Positions 16,940-24,818 of a stretch of 64,000 bases of DNA are shown in pieces. Where the stretch lies: assembly GCF_031954365.1 (NCBI RefSeq), contig NZ_JAUSVZ010000015.1; one strand, written 5' to 3'. How positions within the stretch are numbered: the stretch's first letter is position 1; each line of letters begins with the position of its first letter. Source of the DNA: Brevibacillus aydinogluensis (GTDB taxonomy: Bacteria; Bacillota; Bacilli; Brevibacillales; Brevibacillaceae). Below the pieces are notes generated by a model, which saw only the letters and a list, made by a program, of their open reading frames with translations, ran no database searches and was not told where the DNA came from. A program made the position numbers and the translations under genes.

Positions 16940-17962
16940 ATGAAAAGAGGTTGGCACGCATGGATGGCAGGCTGTCTCGCTGCACTGCTGCTGACAGCGG
17001 CGGGATGCGGCGGTTCCAAGCCGCAGGACAGTAACGCCTACACGAAAGAGAATCCGCTGATCGTCAAGTTCTCTCACGTCACCACGGCTGATAGTCCAAA
17101 GGGCAAGGCCGCGAACAGGTTCGCCGAACTGCTGGCGGAAAAGACCGGCGGCAGGGTAAAGGTGGAAGTATATCCGTCTTCCCAACTGTACGGCGACAAG
17201 GACGAACTGGAAGCGCTGCAGGCGGGGAACGTCCATGTCATCGCTCCTTCGGCGACGAAGCTGGTCGGCTTCAACCCTTCCTTCCAGATTGTCGACATGC
17301 CGTTCCTCTTTAAAAACCACGAGGCGGTCATCAAATTCTGGGACGGGGAGCTGGGCAAAAAGCTGATGAATTCCCTGGAAAGCAAAAATCTGCAGGGGCT
17401 GGCCATGTGGGAAAACGGGTTTAAAGTGTTCACCTCCACCAAACCGATTGCCAAGCCGGAAGATTTCAACGGGCAAAAATTCCGCACGCAGGCGGGCAAG
17501 GTGCTGGAAGCGCAGTTCAAGGCGCTGGGAGCGGGGGCCGCAACCATTCCGTTCGGGGAAACCTACACCGCCCTGCAGCAGGGAACGGTGGACGGCCAGG
17601 AAAACACCTGGAACAACATCGACACGCAGAAGTACGAGGAAGTGCAAAAGTACCTGCTGGTGTCCAACCACGGGCGGATCGACTACATCGTCCTGACCAA
17701 CAAGCAGTGGTACAGCGCCCTGCCCGAAGACATCCGCAAGGCCTTCGACGAATCGATGGCGGAAGCGACCGCATACGAGCGGGAGCTGGCCGTCCAGTTG
17801 GACAAAGGCTCCGAAGAGAAGCTGCGCGGCTCCGGTAAAATGCAGGTGATCGATCTCAGCGAAGCGGAACGGGAAAATTTCGTCAAAGCAATGGAAGCGC
17901 TCTACAGCGAGTTTGAAAAGACGATCGGCAAGGAGTTTATCGACGGCGCCCGTCAGCTGTAA
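16940..17962 (+). CDS. dctP: TRAP transporter solute-binding protein, DctP family lipoprotein
   Basis: A 340-residue extracytoplasmic binding protein of the TAXI/DctP type. The N-terminus is a lipoprotein signal with lipobox TAAGC near residue 23. Family segments include KFSHVTTADSPKGKAANRFAEL at the start of the mature domain and the central ENGFKVFTSTKPI, FRTQAGKVLEAQFKALGA and VDGQENTWNNI. These are typical of C4-dicarboxylate binders, with the conserved Arg in FRTQ that pairs with a substrate carboxylate. It lies 141 nt after maoC and directly before the membrane subunits, so it is the substrate-capturing part of the island's high-affinity importer. Confidence 0.92.
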   Translation: MKRGWHAWMAGCLAALLLTAAGCGGSKPQDSNAYTKENPLIVKFSHVTTADSPKGKAANRFAELLAEKTGGRVKVEVYPSSQLYGDKDELEALQAGNVHVIAPSATKLVGFNPSFQIVDMPFLFKNHEAVIKFWDGELGKKLMNSLESKNLQGLAMWENGFKVFTSTKPIAKPEDFNGQKFRTQAGKVLEAQFKALGAGAATIPFGETYTALQQGTVDGQENTWNNIDTQKYEEVQKYLLVSNHGRIDYIVLTNKQWYSALPEDIRKAFDESMAEATAYERELAVQLDKGSEEKLRGSGKMQVIDLSEAERENFVKAMEALYSEFEKTIGKEFIDGARQL

Positions 17963-18057
17963 CGACCGCGGGCGGCTTTCAAGAAACAGACGGGGCACCG
18001 TTTCCGCCGGGGACCGGTGCCTTGGGGGAACCAACCAAACCGGGGAGGTTGAAAGTG

Positions 18058-18549
18058 ATGTCCAAATGGCGGGAACGGTATGCTGCTTTTGAAGATTGTC
18101 TCGCCGGCTCGCTGATCGTGATCGGCGTTGCCTTGATTTTCTATGGAGTGGTGTGCCGCTACTTGTTTAACAGCCCGAAAGCGTGGGTCGACGAAATTTC
18201 CACCTACTTCGTCGTCTGGGGAACGCTGATCGGCTCGGCGGTTGCCTTGAGGGAAGGGCATCACATCCAGGTGGACGTCCTGTACGACCGCCTGCCTTCC
18301 TCCCTCCAGAAGGCGTGCAACGTGTTTGCCAATGCGCTTGGCGTTCTCTTCTGCCTCTGTTTCATCTTTTTCGGCGGCAAACTGCTGGCGCTCTACTGGA
18401 AGACGCAGCAGCAGTCCACCGATGTGGGGATTTTCCTCTGGATCGTCTATCTGGTGATCCCGCTCAGCGGACTGATGCTGGGCTACCGATTCCTTGACAA
18501 CCTGCTGGCCAGCCTGAAACAAGAGGTGAAGATCGAGTGGAATGGATAG
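18058..18549 (+). CDS. dctQ: TRAP transporter small membrane subunit DctQ
   Basis: A 163-residue protein with four hydrophobic segments, typical of DctQ. It includes FYGVVCRYLFNSPKAWVDEIS after the first helix and REGHHIQVDVLYDRLP, both conserved DctQ features. Start at ATG 18058 after GGGGAGG; the frame is open further upstream but without an RBS. Its 3' end overlaps dctM by 13 nt. Works with DctM and DctP in sodium-driven carboxylate import. Confidence 0.9.
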   Translation: MSKWRERYAAFEDCLAGSLIVIGVALIFYGVVCRYLFNSPKAWVDEISTYFVVWGTLIGSAVALREGHHIQVDVLYDRLPSSLQKACNVFANALGVLFCLCFIFFGGKLLALYWKTQQQSTDVGIFLWIVYLVIPLSGLMLGYRFLDNLLASLKQEVKIEWNG

Positions 18550-19811
18550 TGTTTCTCGTCTTTTTTCTGCTGCTGCTCCTGCGGGTTCCGGTGGCGGTCT
18601 CGCTGGTGGTGTCGGCCGCGCTCGCGCTCATGGACAGCGGGTTCAACCTGGACGTGCTGCCGCAAAAAATCTTTTCGTCGCTCAACGTTTCCACGCTGAT
18701 GGCCATCCCCGGCTTTATTCTCGCCGGCGTCCTGATGGCGCGCGGCGGCATCTCCAAAGCGCTGATCGACGCGCTCAGGGCGTGGGTGGGCCATTTTTCC
18801 GGCGGGCTGTCCGTCGTCACCGTTCTCGCCTGTGCGGTCTTTGCCGCCATCTCCGGTTCCAGTCCGGCGACCGCCGCCGCCATCGGAGCGATCATGATCC
18901 CGGGAATGGTGGAGGCCGGGTACAGCAAGCGATACGCGATGGGCCTCGTGGCCGCCTCCGGCACGCTGGGGATTCTCATCCCGCCGTCCATTCCGCTGAT
19001 CGTGTACGGAACGGTGGCCGAGGAGTCGATCGGCAAGCTGTTTATGGCCGGGTTTTTGCCGGGACTGTTTCTGACTGCCGTCCTCGTGGTGGTGGCCATC
19101 GTGTACGCCCGCTGGAAAAACTTCGGCCGCCTGCCGAAAGCGAGCTGGCACGACCGCTTCGTCTTGAGTGTCAGGGCGCTTCCCGCCGCACTGCTGCCGC
19201 TCTTGATCCTCGGCTCCATCTACAAGGGGATCGCGACGCCGACGGAAGCCTCCGTGGTCGCCTGCGTCTACTCCCTGCTCGTCGCCGTGTTCGTCTACCG
19301 CCAGATCACGTGGAAGGACGCGCGGACGATCCTGCGGGAGACGGTCAACACCAGTTCGATGGTGTTCTTCATCATCGCCGGCGCCACCGTCTTCGGCCTG
19401 TACCTGACCAATGAGCAGGTTCCGCAAAACATCGCCGCCTGGATCATGGAAGGCGACATCAACAAATGGACGTTTTTGATCGCGTGCAACATCCTGTTCT
19501 TCATCATGGGCATGTTCCTGGAGCCGACCTCCATCATCCTGATCACCCTGCCGATCTTCCTGCCGATTTTAAAGCTGCTGGGGATCGACGTCATTCACTT
19601 TGCAATCATCATGACCGTAAACATGGAATTGGGGATGGTGACGCCTCCTGTCGGCCTGAACCTGTTTGTGGTCAGCGGCATCGCCAGGGCCAAGCTGGAA
19701 GAGGTGGTCAGGGGGATCATGCCGTTTATCGCCCTGATGATCCTCGTCCTGGTCGTCATTGTCGTCTGGCCGCAGCTCTCACTCTGGCTGCCGGTGCAGA
19801 TGGCCAACTGA
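18537..19811 (+). CDS. dctM: TRAP transporter large permease subunit DctM
   Basis: A 424-residue, 11-12 helix permease of the DctM family (ion transporter superfamily). It shows SGSSPATAAAIGAIMIPGM, GTLGILIPPSIPLIVYGTVAEESIGKLF and MVTPPVGLNLFVVSGIA, all hallmark segments. GTG start at 18537 follows AAGAGGTGA inside the end of dctQ, indicating coupled translation. Forms the transmembrane channel for the carboxylate delivered by DctP. Confidence 0.93.
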   Translation: MEWIVFLVFFLLLLLRVPVAVSLVVSAALALMDSGFNLDVLPQKIFSSLNVSTLMAIPGFILAGVLMARGGISKALIDALRAWVGHFSGGLSVVTVLACAVFAAISGSSPATAAAIGAIMIPGMVEAGYSKRYAMGLVAASGTLGILIPPSIPLIVYGTVAEESIGKLFMAGFLPGLFLTAVLVVVAIVYARWKNFGRLPKASWHDRFVLSVRALPAALLPLLILGSIYKGIATPTEASVVACVYSLLVAVFVYRQITWKDARTILRETVNTSSMVFFIIAGATVFGLYLTNEQVPQNIAAWIMEGDINKWTFLIACNILFFIMGMFLEPTSIILITLPIFLPILKLLGIDVIHFAIIMTVNMELGMVTPPVGLNLFVVSGIARAKLEEVVRGIMPFIALMILVLVVIVVWPQLSLWLPVQMAN

Positions 19812-19818
19812 GCGGGAA

Positions 19819-19847
19819 TTGACTGGAAGCGGCCGATTCTGTAAAAA
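19819..19847 (+). promoter_or_regulatory. Weak internal promoter candidate before gntR-type regulator
   Basis: TTGACT (19819-19824), 17-bp spacer, TAAAAA (19842-19847). No copy of the GGATNCAATATCC motif lies in this gap. Confidence 0.35.
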
Positions 19848-19907
19848 TGGGAGATAGTTGCCAACAGGCGTACGGGAAAAGCACACGATTGTCAGGAGGA
19901 TACACCC

Positions 19908-20573
19908 ATGAAGCGAAGCCACTTGCGATTACATGACCGTTCCACGCTGCTTGAGCGGGTCGTCTCCCGTCTAAGGGAAGCGATTCTCAGGCGGGAGTTT
20001 CAGCCGGGGGAACGGCTCGTGCAGGAGGAGCTGGCCGAAGCCATGGGCGTCAGCCGGATGCCGGTCCGGGAGGCGCTGCGCCAACTGGAAAAAGAGGGGC
20101 TGGTCACGCTGGAGCCGCACAAGGGAGCCATCGTGACACCGGTGACATCCGATGACATCGAAGAGATTTACTATCTGCGCTCGGTGCTGGAAGCGATCGC
20201 GGTGGAACGCTCCCTGCCCCATCTGACCGATGACGACAAACGGATGCTTGGGCAGTTGGTCGAAGAGATGGAGCAGGCCGTCAAACGGGAGGACGCGGAG
20301 CAGTTCATCGCGAAAAACGCCGAATTTCACCGTTTGATCCGCAAGGGATGTCGCTGGCGCAGGGCGCACATGATCCTGGAGATGCTGTGGCACGGCTTTC
20401 CGCCGCACACGCCCGGCATGCTGCCGGGGCAGATGGAGCGGTCGCAGGCCGAGCACAAGGAGATGCTGGAGCTGATCGAATCAGGTGATGCCAAGCGGCT
20501 GTCCGAAGTGATCCGCAAACACATCTTGCGTACGGGGGAAGCGTTTAAGGAACACCTGGCGCAGGACGAGTAA
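19908..20573 (+). CDS. GntR-family (FCD subfamily) transcriptional regulator of the carboxylate island
   Basis: A 221-residue regulator with an N-terminal winged helix (FQPGERLVQEELAEAMGVSRMPVREALRQLEKEGLV, read in parts) and a C-terminal all-helical FCD ligand domain. Metal-ligand positions are visible as the His in AEFHRL, the His in AEHKEMLELIESGD and the His in RKHILRTGE. It sits between the TRAP operon and the CoA-ligase operon, after GGAGG. It is the natural candidate to bind the three GGATNCAATATCC motifs at 14637, 16231 and 20630. The effector is probably a dicarboxylate or its CoA-pathway intermediate (inference). Confidence 0.88.
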   Translation: MKRSHLRLHDRSTLLERVVSRLREAILRREFQPGERLVQEELAEAMGVSRMPVREALRQLEKEGLVTLEPHKGAIVTPVTSDDIEEIYYLRSVLEAIAVERSLPHLTDDDKRMLGQLVEEMEQAVKREDAEQFIAKNAEFHRLIRKGCRWRRAHMILEMLWHGFPPHTPGMLPGQMERSQAEHKEMLELIESGDAKRLSEVIRKHILRTGEAFKEHLAQDE

Positions 20574-20629
20574 CCGAGCGATACATGTGTGGGGATTGTT
20601 TTTTCAATCCTTCACAATTTTTCTTTGCA

Positions 20630-20645
20630 TTGGATCCAATATCCA
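20630..20645 (+). promoter_or_regulatory. Operator-like motif 3 of the carboxylate island
   Basis: TTGGATCCAATATCCA, identical to the motif at 16231, followed by an extra AATATCC half. It lies 32 nt upstream of the sucC-like start. I could not assign a convincing -35/-10 pair here. Confidence 0.65.
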
Positions 20646-20677
20646 ATATCCGAGTTGAGCCAGAGGAGGAGCTTGTA

Positions 20678-21898
20678 ATGGGAAAGGTTTTGGAACATCA
20701 CAGCAAACGGTTGATTCGTCAGGTTGGCGTCCCGACGCCGGAACACTGGGTGGCGGACACCGCCGCGGAGGCGGAAGCAATCGCCAAACGATTCGGCAAG
20801 CCGGTGGTGCTGAAAGCGCTGGTCCCGGTCGGGAAGCGGGGCAAGGCGGGGGCCGTCACCTTTGCAAAGACGCCGGAAGAAGCGAGAGAGCGGGCCCGGG
20901 AACTTTTGGGCATGACGGTCAGCCACTTTCCGGTCGACAAGATCCTGGTCGAGGAAATGCTGGAGATTGCCAAGGAACTGTACGTCTCCATCACCATTGA
21001 CAAGCAGAAACAACTGCCGGTGATCATCGCCTCGACCGAAGGGGGCGTGGAGGTGGAAGAGCTGGTGGCCGAGCATCCCGACAAGGTGGTGATCGAGCAC
21101 GTCGATCCGCTGACGGGGCTGGCCGACTACAAGACGAGAGAGGTGTGGAGCCGCCTCGGCTTAAACGGCAGGGAACTGCTGCAGGCGAGCGACGTCCTCG
21201 CCAGGCTGTACGCCGCTTTTCTCCGCTACGACTGCCAACTGCTGGAGATCAATCCGCTCGCCGTCACCGCACAGGGCTCGCTGGTGGCCGCCGCATCGGT
21301 GATGGCCGTCGACGACGCCGCGATGTTTCGGCAGAAGGGGCTGGAGGGGCTGGTCGAAGTGGGCGGCGAACGGGCGTGGCGTCCGCTGACGGAGCTGGAA
21401 AAGCGAATGATCGCCGTGAATGACGCCGATTACCGGGGGACCGCCCGCTACACGGAGATGGACGGCGGGGATATCGGCTTCATGTGCGGTGGCGGCGGGG
21501 GCAGCCTGCTCAGCTTTGACGCGCTGGTCGACCTGGGCGGCCGGCCGGCCAACTACTCGGAAACGGGTGGCAATCCCCCGGAAGAAAAAGTGTACGGCCT
21601 GACCAGAGGAATCCTCTCCAAGCCCGGCGTCAAAGGGCTGTTTGTCGCCCACAACATCACCAACAACACGCAGATCGACGTAATGGCCCGGGGGATCGTA
21701 CGCGCGTTGGCCGACATGGGCATCGATCCCCGGACGTTTCCCGTCGTCGTGCGGGAAGCGGGCGTCAACGACGCGCTGGGCAGACAGATATTTACCGAGG
21801 CGGGCGTGGAGTACTACGGCGAAGAGGTGACGATTTGCGAAGCGGCAGCTGCGATGATCGCGCGTATGCAGTCTGCCTATCCGGACTTGTACGCGTAA
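20678..21898 (+). CDS. Succinyl-CoA synthetase beta-like subunit (dicarboxylate:CoA ligase, SucC/MtkA-like)
   Basis: A 406-residue ATP-grasp subunit of the acyl-CoA synthetase (NDP-forming) family. The start GKVLEHHSKRLIRQVGVPTPE is followed by the ATP-grasp VVLKALVPVGKRGKAGAV, the nucleotide-binding EINPLAVT near residue 220 and the GGGSLLSFDALVDLGG power-helix region. The ATG at 20678 follows GAGGAGGA; an open frame to 20585 lacks an RBS. It is not next to TCA genes such as mdh or icd but to MaoC- and CitE-type enzymes. Activation of a substrate such as malate, itaconate, citramalate or mesaconate is therefore more likely than a housekeeping role. Substrate choice cannot be read directly. 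Confidence 0.85.
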   Translation: MGKVLEHHSKRLIRQVGVPTPEHWVADTAAEAEAIAKRFGKPVVLKALVPVGKRGKAGAVTFAKTPEEARERARELLGMTVSHFPVDKILVEEMLEIAKELYVSITIDKQKQLPVIIASTEGGVEVEELVAEHPDKVVIEHVDPLTGLADYKTREVWSRLGLNGRELLQASDVLARLYAAFLRYDCQLLEINPLAVTAQGSLVAAASVMAVDDAAMFRQKGLEGLVEVGGERAWRPLTELEKRMIAVNDADYRGTARYTEMDGGDIGFMCGGGGGSLLSFDALVDLGGRPANYSETGGNPPEEKVYGLTRGILSKPGVKGLFVAHNITNNTQIDVMARGIVRALADMGIDPRTFPVVVREAGVNDALGRQIFTEAGVEYYGEEVTICEAAAAMIARMQSAYPDLYA

Positions 21899-21923
21899 AA
21901 CGGGAAAACGAGGAGGAGAGAGT

Positions 21924-22835
21924 ATGGCCATTTTGATAGACAAGCGCTCGCGCATTGTCATCCAGGGAATCACCGGGCGGGAAGCGACGATGGTGACCCG
22001 CCACACGCTCGATTACGGCACCAACGTTGTGGCCGGGGTGACGCCGGGGAAAAAGGGGCAGCACGTGCACGGGGTTCCCGTGTACAACACGGTGCGGGAA
22101 GCGGTTGACGCCCATCAGGCGGACACCAGCCTGGTTGTCGTGCCGCCCGCCTTTGCGCTGGATGCCGTGCGGGAAGCGATCGACAACGGCATCAAGGTGA
22201 TCGTGGTGACGACGGAGAACATTCCGCAGCTGGACACGGTCAAGATGCTTCACCTCGCCAGGCAGAACGGCGTCCGGATCATCGGCCCCAACACGGTGGG
22301 CATGATCAACCCGAAAGACCGGGTGAAGCTGGGCTCGATCGGCGGCGACAACCCCGACCGCTGCTTCGTGCCGGGGCATGTCGGCGTGATCTCCCGCAGC
22401 GGCGGGATGACGGCGGAAACGTCGTGGATGGTAAAGCGGGCCGGATTTGGCGTCAGCACCAGCGTGGGCATCGGCGGCGACGCGCTGATCGGCACGACGA
22501 TCCGCGACCTGCTGGAATTGTTCGAACGAGACCCGGATACGCATGCGGTCGTGACGTTTTCCGAACCGGGCACGACGTTTGAGGAAGAGGCGGCCGAGTT
22601 CGTCAAAAGCGGCGGCTTTCGCAAACCGCTGATTTCCTTCATCGCCGGGCGGTTTACAGAGCGGATGCCGGAGGGAACGGTGTTCGGCCATGCCGGGGCA
22701 CTGATCTCCGGCAATGTGGGACGCCCGTCCGGCAAGGCGCAAAAGTTGCGGGAGGCGGGGGCCCACGTGGTGGAGCGATACGATGATTTGATCGAGGTCC
22801 TGCAATCCGTATTGGCGGCAAAGGAGGCGAAGTAA
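21924..22835 (+). CDS. Succinyl-CoA synthetase alpha-like subunit (SucD/MtkB-like)
   Basis: A 303-residue CoA-binding subunit. It has RIVIQGITGREATMVT at the N-terminus, VAGVTPGKKGQHVHGVPVYNTV, and the phosphohistidine loop TVFGHAGALISGN with the active-site His near residue 254. The GIGGDALIGTTIRDLLELFE segment is conserved in the family. It lies 25 nt after the beta-like gene and abuts the MmgE/PrpD gene. Together the two subunits should form a dicarboxylate:CoA ligase that phosphorylates the histidine with ATP or GTP. Confidence 0.87.
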   Translation: MAILIDKRSRIVIQGITGREATMVTRHTLDYGTNVVAGVTPGKKGQHVHGVPVYNTVREAVDAHQADTSLVVVPPAFALDAVREAIDNGIKVIVVTTENIPQLDTVKMLHLARQNGVRIIGPNTVGMINPKDRVKLGSIGGDNPDRCFVPGHVGVISRSGGMTAETSWMVKRAGFGVSTSVGIGGDALIGTTIRDLLELFERDPDTHAVVTFSEPGTTFEEEAAEFVKSGGFRKPLISFIAGRFTERMPEGTVFGHAGALISGNVGRPSGKAQKLREAGAHVVERYDDLIEVLQSVLAAKEAK

Positions 22836-24188
22836 ATGTCACTGAGCAGACAACTGGCCGGTTTTATCGCCTGGACCCGCTATGAAGACCTGCCGGCGGA
22901 GACGGTGGCGTTCACCAAACTGTGCATCCTGGACTGGCTCGGCTCCGCGCTGGCCGGCGCGGCCAAACCGCCGGTGCGGATGATTGACGAGCTGGCGAGG
23001 GAGTTGGGGGGGAGCGGACAGGCGACGCTGGTCACCGGCGGCAGGTCGTCGGTCGCCAACGCGGCACTGGTCAACGGAGCCGCCTCTCACGTCGTTGAAC
23101 TGGACGACATCCACAAGCAGTCGATCATTCACGCCGCCACCGTCGTTATCCCGGCGGCGCTGGCCGTTGCCGAGTGGCTGAACAGAAGCGGCAAAGAACT
23201 GATCGCGGCGGTCGCGGTCGGCTACGACGTCTGTTTCCGCGTCGGCGAGGCGGTCAGCCCGTCCCACTACCGTTTCTGGCACAACACCGCCACCTGCGGC
23301 ACGTTTGGCGCAGCAGCGGCAGCGGCCTCCCTGCTTCGACTGGACGAGGAGCAGATCGTCCACGCGCTGGGCAATGCGGGGACGCAGGCGGCGGGACTGT
23401 GGGAGTTTATCGTCGACGGTGCGATGTCCAAACAGCTTCACACCGGCAAAGCGGCGATGAACGGGCTTTTGGCCGCCCTGTTGGCGCAAAAAGGGTTTAC
23501 CGGCCCCTCCCGCATCCTCGAAGGGGAGCGCGGCTTTTTCCGGGCGATGGCGGAAACCGTTGACGAGTCGCGGATTACCGACCGGCTGGGGGAGCATTTC
23601 AAAATTACAGAAAATTCATTCAAGATTCACGCTTCCTGCCGCCACACCCATCCCGCCGTCGATCTCGCCCTCAAGCTGCGTCAACAGTCCGGCATCCGTA
23701 CGGAGGAGTTGCGCCGAATCCGGGTGGGCGGCTATCGGTCGGTGCTGGCGATCACCGACAATCCCGACCCGCAGACCGTGTACGCGGCCAAGTTCAGCCT
23801 GCAGTTCTGCGTCGCGCTCGCCCTCGTCAAGGGCAGGGCGGGACTGGCCGACTTCAGCGGGGAGACGCTGCACGATCCGGCAGTCCGCTCACTGATGGAG
23901 CGGGTGGAGCTGACGCTTGACCCCGACGTGGATGCCGCTTATCCGGAGCGGTGGGGATCCAGCATGGAAGCGGAGACAGTGGCGGGAGAAGTGCTGCGCC
24001 TCGTGGCTGATTACCCGAAGGGGGACCCGGAAAACCCGGTGACGGCTGCGGAATTGACGGATAAGTTCCACGACCTGGCCGCCCATTTGCCCGAGGACAC
24101 AAGGCGAAGCTACCTGGAGACAATCCTGCACCTGGAAACGATCGCGGACGTCGGCCGATTTTGGGACGAAAGGAGCCGCGTGTCGTGA
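22836..24188 (+). CDS. MmgE/PrpD family protein
   Basis: A 450-residue MmgE/PrpD protein, a family that includes 2-methylcitrate dehydratase, cis-aconitate decarboxylase and some epimerases/isomerases. Signature segments are VELDDIHKQSIIHAATVV, SKQLHTGKAAMNGLLAALLA, GFTGPSRILEGERGFF and KIHASCRHTHPAVD. It begins directly after the SucD-like stop with AAGGAGG upstream, so it is cotranscribed. In this context it may form, isomerise or decarboxylate an unsaturated tricarboxylate or dicarboxylate that feeds the CoA ligase. Family membership is secure, the reaction is not. Confidence 0.82.
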   Translation: MSLSRQLAGFIAWTRYEDLPAETVAFTKLCILDWLGSALAGAAKPPVRMIDELARELGGSGQATLVTGGRSSVANAALVNGAASHVVELDDIHKQSIIHAATVVIPAALAVAEWLNRSGKELIAAVAVGYDVCFRVGEAVSPSHYRFWHNTATCGTFGAAAAAASLLRLDEEQIVHALGNAGTQAAGLWEFIVDGAMSKQLHTGKAAMNGLLAALLAQKGFTGPSRILEGERGFFRAMAETVDESRITDRLGEHFKITENSFKIHASCRHTHPAVDLALKLRQQSGIRTEELRRIRVGGYRSVLAITDNPDPQTVYAAKFSLQFCVALALVKGRAGLADFSGETLHDPAVRSLMERVELTLDPDVDAAYPERWGSSMEAETVAGEVLRLVADYPKGDPENPVTAAELTDKFHDLAAHLPEDTRRSYLETILHLETIADVGRFWDERSRVS

Positions 24189-24802
24189 ACGAACTGTCCA
24201 CCCGCCGCTTCCTTCTCGCCCGGCTGCACTCCCTGACCGGACTTGTGCCGCTCGGCCTGTTTTTGCTGGAACACCTCTACTCCAACGCCATCGCCTTGAT
24301 GGGACAGGAGGCGTACGACCGGCATGTCCAGACGTTGTCGGGCATCCCCTTTCTGCCGGTCGTCGAGGTGCTGTTCATCGCGCTGCCGCTCTTGTATCAC
24401 GCGGTGTACGGCATCTACATCGGGATGATGGCGAAAGTCAATCCGTACCGCTATGCCTACCGGCAGAACTGGCTGTTCATCGCGCAGCGGGTGAGCGGGG
24501 GGATCACGCTGGTGTTTGTGCTCTACCACATTTGGGCGTTTCGCCTCTCCAGCCTGCTGTTTGATGCGCCCGTCAACTACGAGGCTGTCCAGGCCCATCT
24601 GCAAAACCCGTTCATTTTTGCCTTTTACGTGCTGGGTGTAATCGCCACCACGTTTCACTTTTCCAACGGATTGTGGACCGGTTTGATTACCTGGGGAATC
24701 ACCGTCGGCCCGCGGGGGCAGCGGATTTCCTCGGTCCTGCGTACGCTCTTGTTCGCCGGCCTGTGCGGCGTCGGGGTGGGGGCGCTGATCGCATTTTGGT
24801 AA
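24185..24802 (+). CDS. sdhC: Succinate dehydrogenase cytochrome b558-like membrane anchor
   Basis: A 205-residue protein with five transmembrane helices, as in the Bacillus di-haem SdhC. Histidines suited as haem ligands occur in ARLHSLTG, FLLEHLYS, LLYHAVYG, LYHIWAF and TTFHFSNG. GTG start at 24185 follows AAAGGAG and overlaps the MmgE/PrpD stop, so it is translationally coupled to that gene rather than standing in a separate sdh operon. It would anchor the flavoprotein and iron-sulfur subunits and pass electrons to menaquinone. Confidence 0.85.
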   Translation: MNELSTRRFLLARLHSLTGLVPLGLFLLEHLYSNAIALMGQEAYDRHVQTLSGIPFLPVVEVLFIALPLLYHAVYGIYIGMMAKVNPYRYAYRQNWLFIAQRVSGGITLVFVLYHIWAFRLSSLLFDAPVNYEAVQAHLQNPFIFAFYVLGVIATTFHFSNGLWTGLITWGITVGPRGQRISSVLRTLLFAGLCGVGVGALIAFW

Positions 24803-24818
24803 GAAGGGAGGATGTGTC

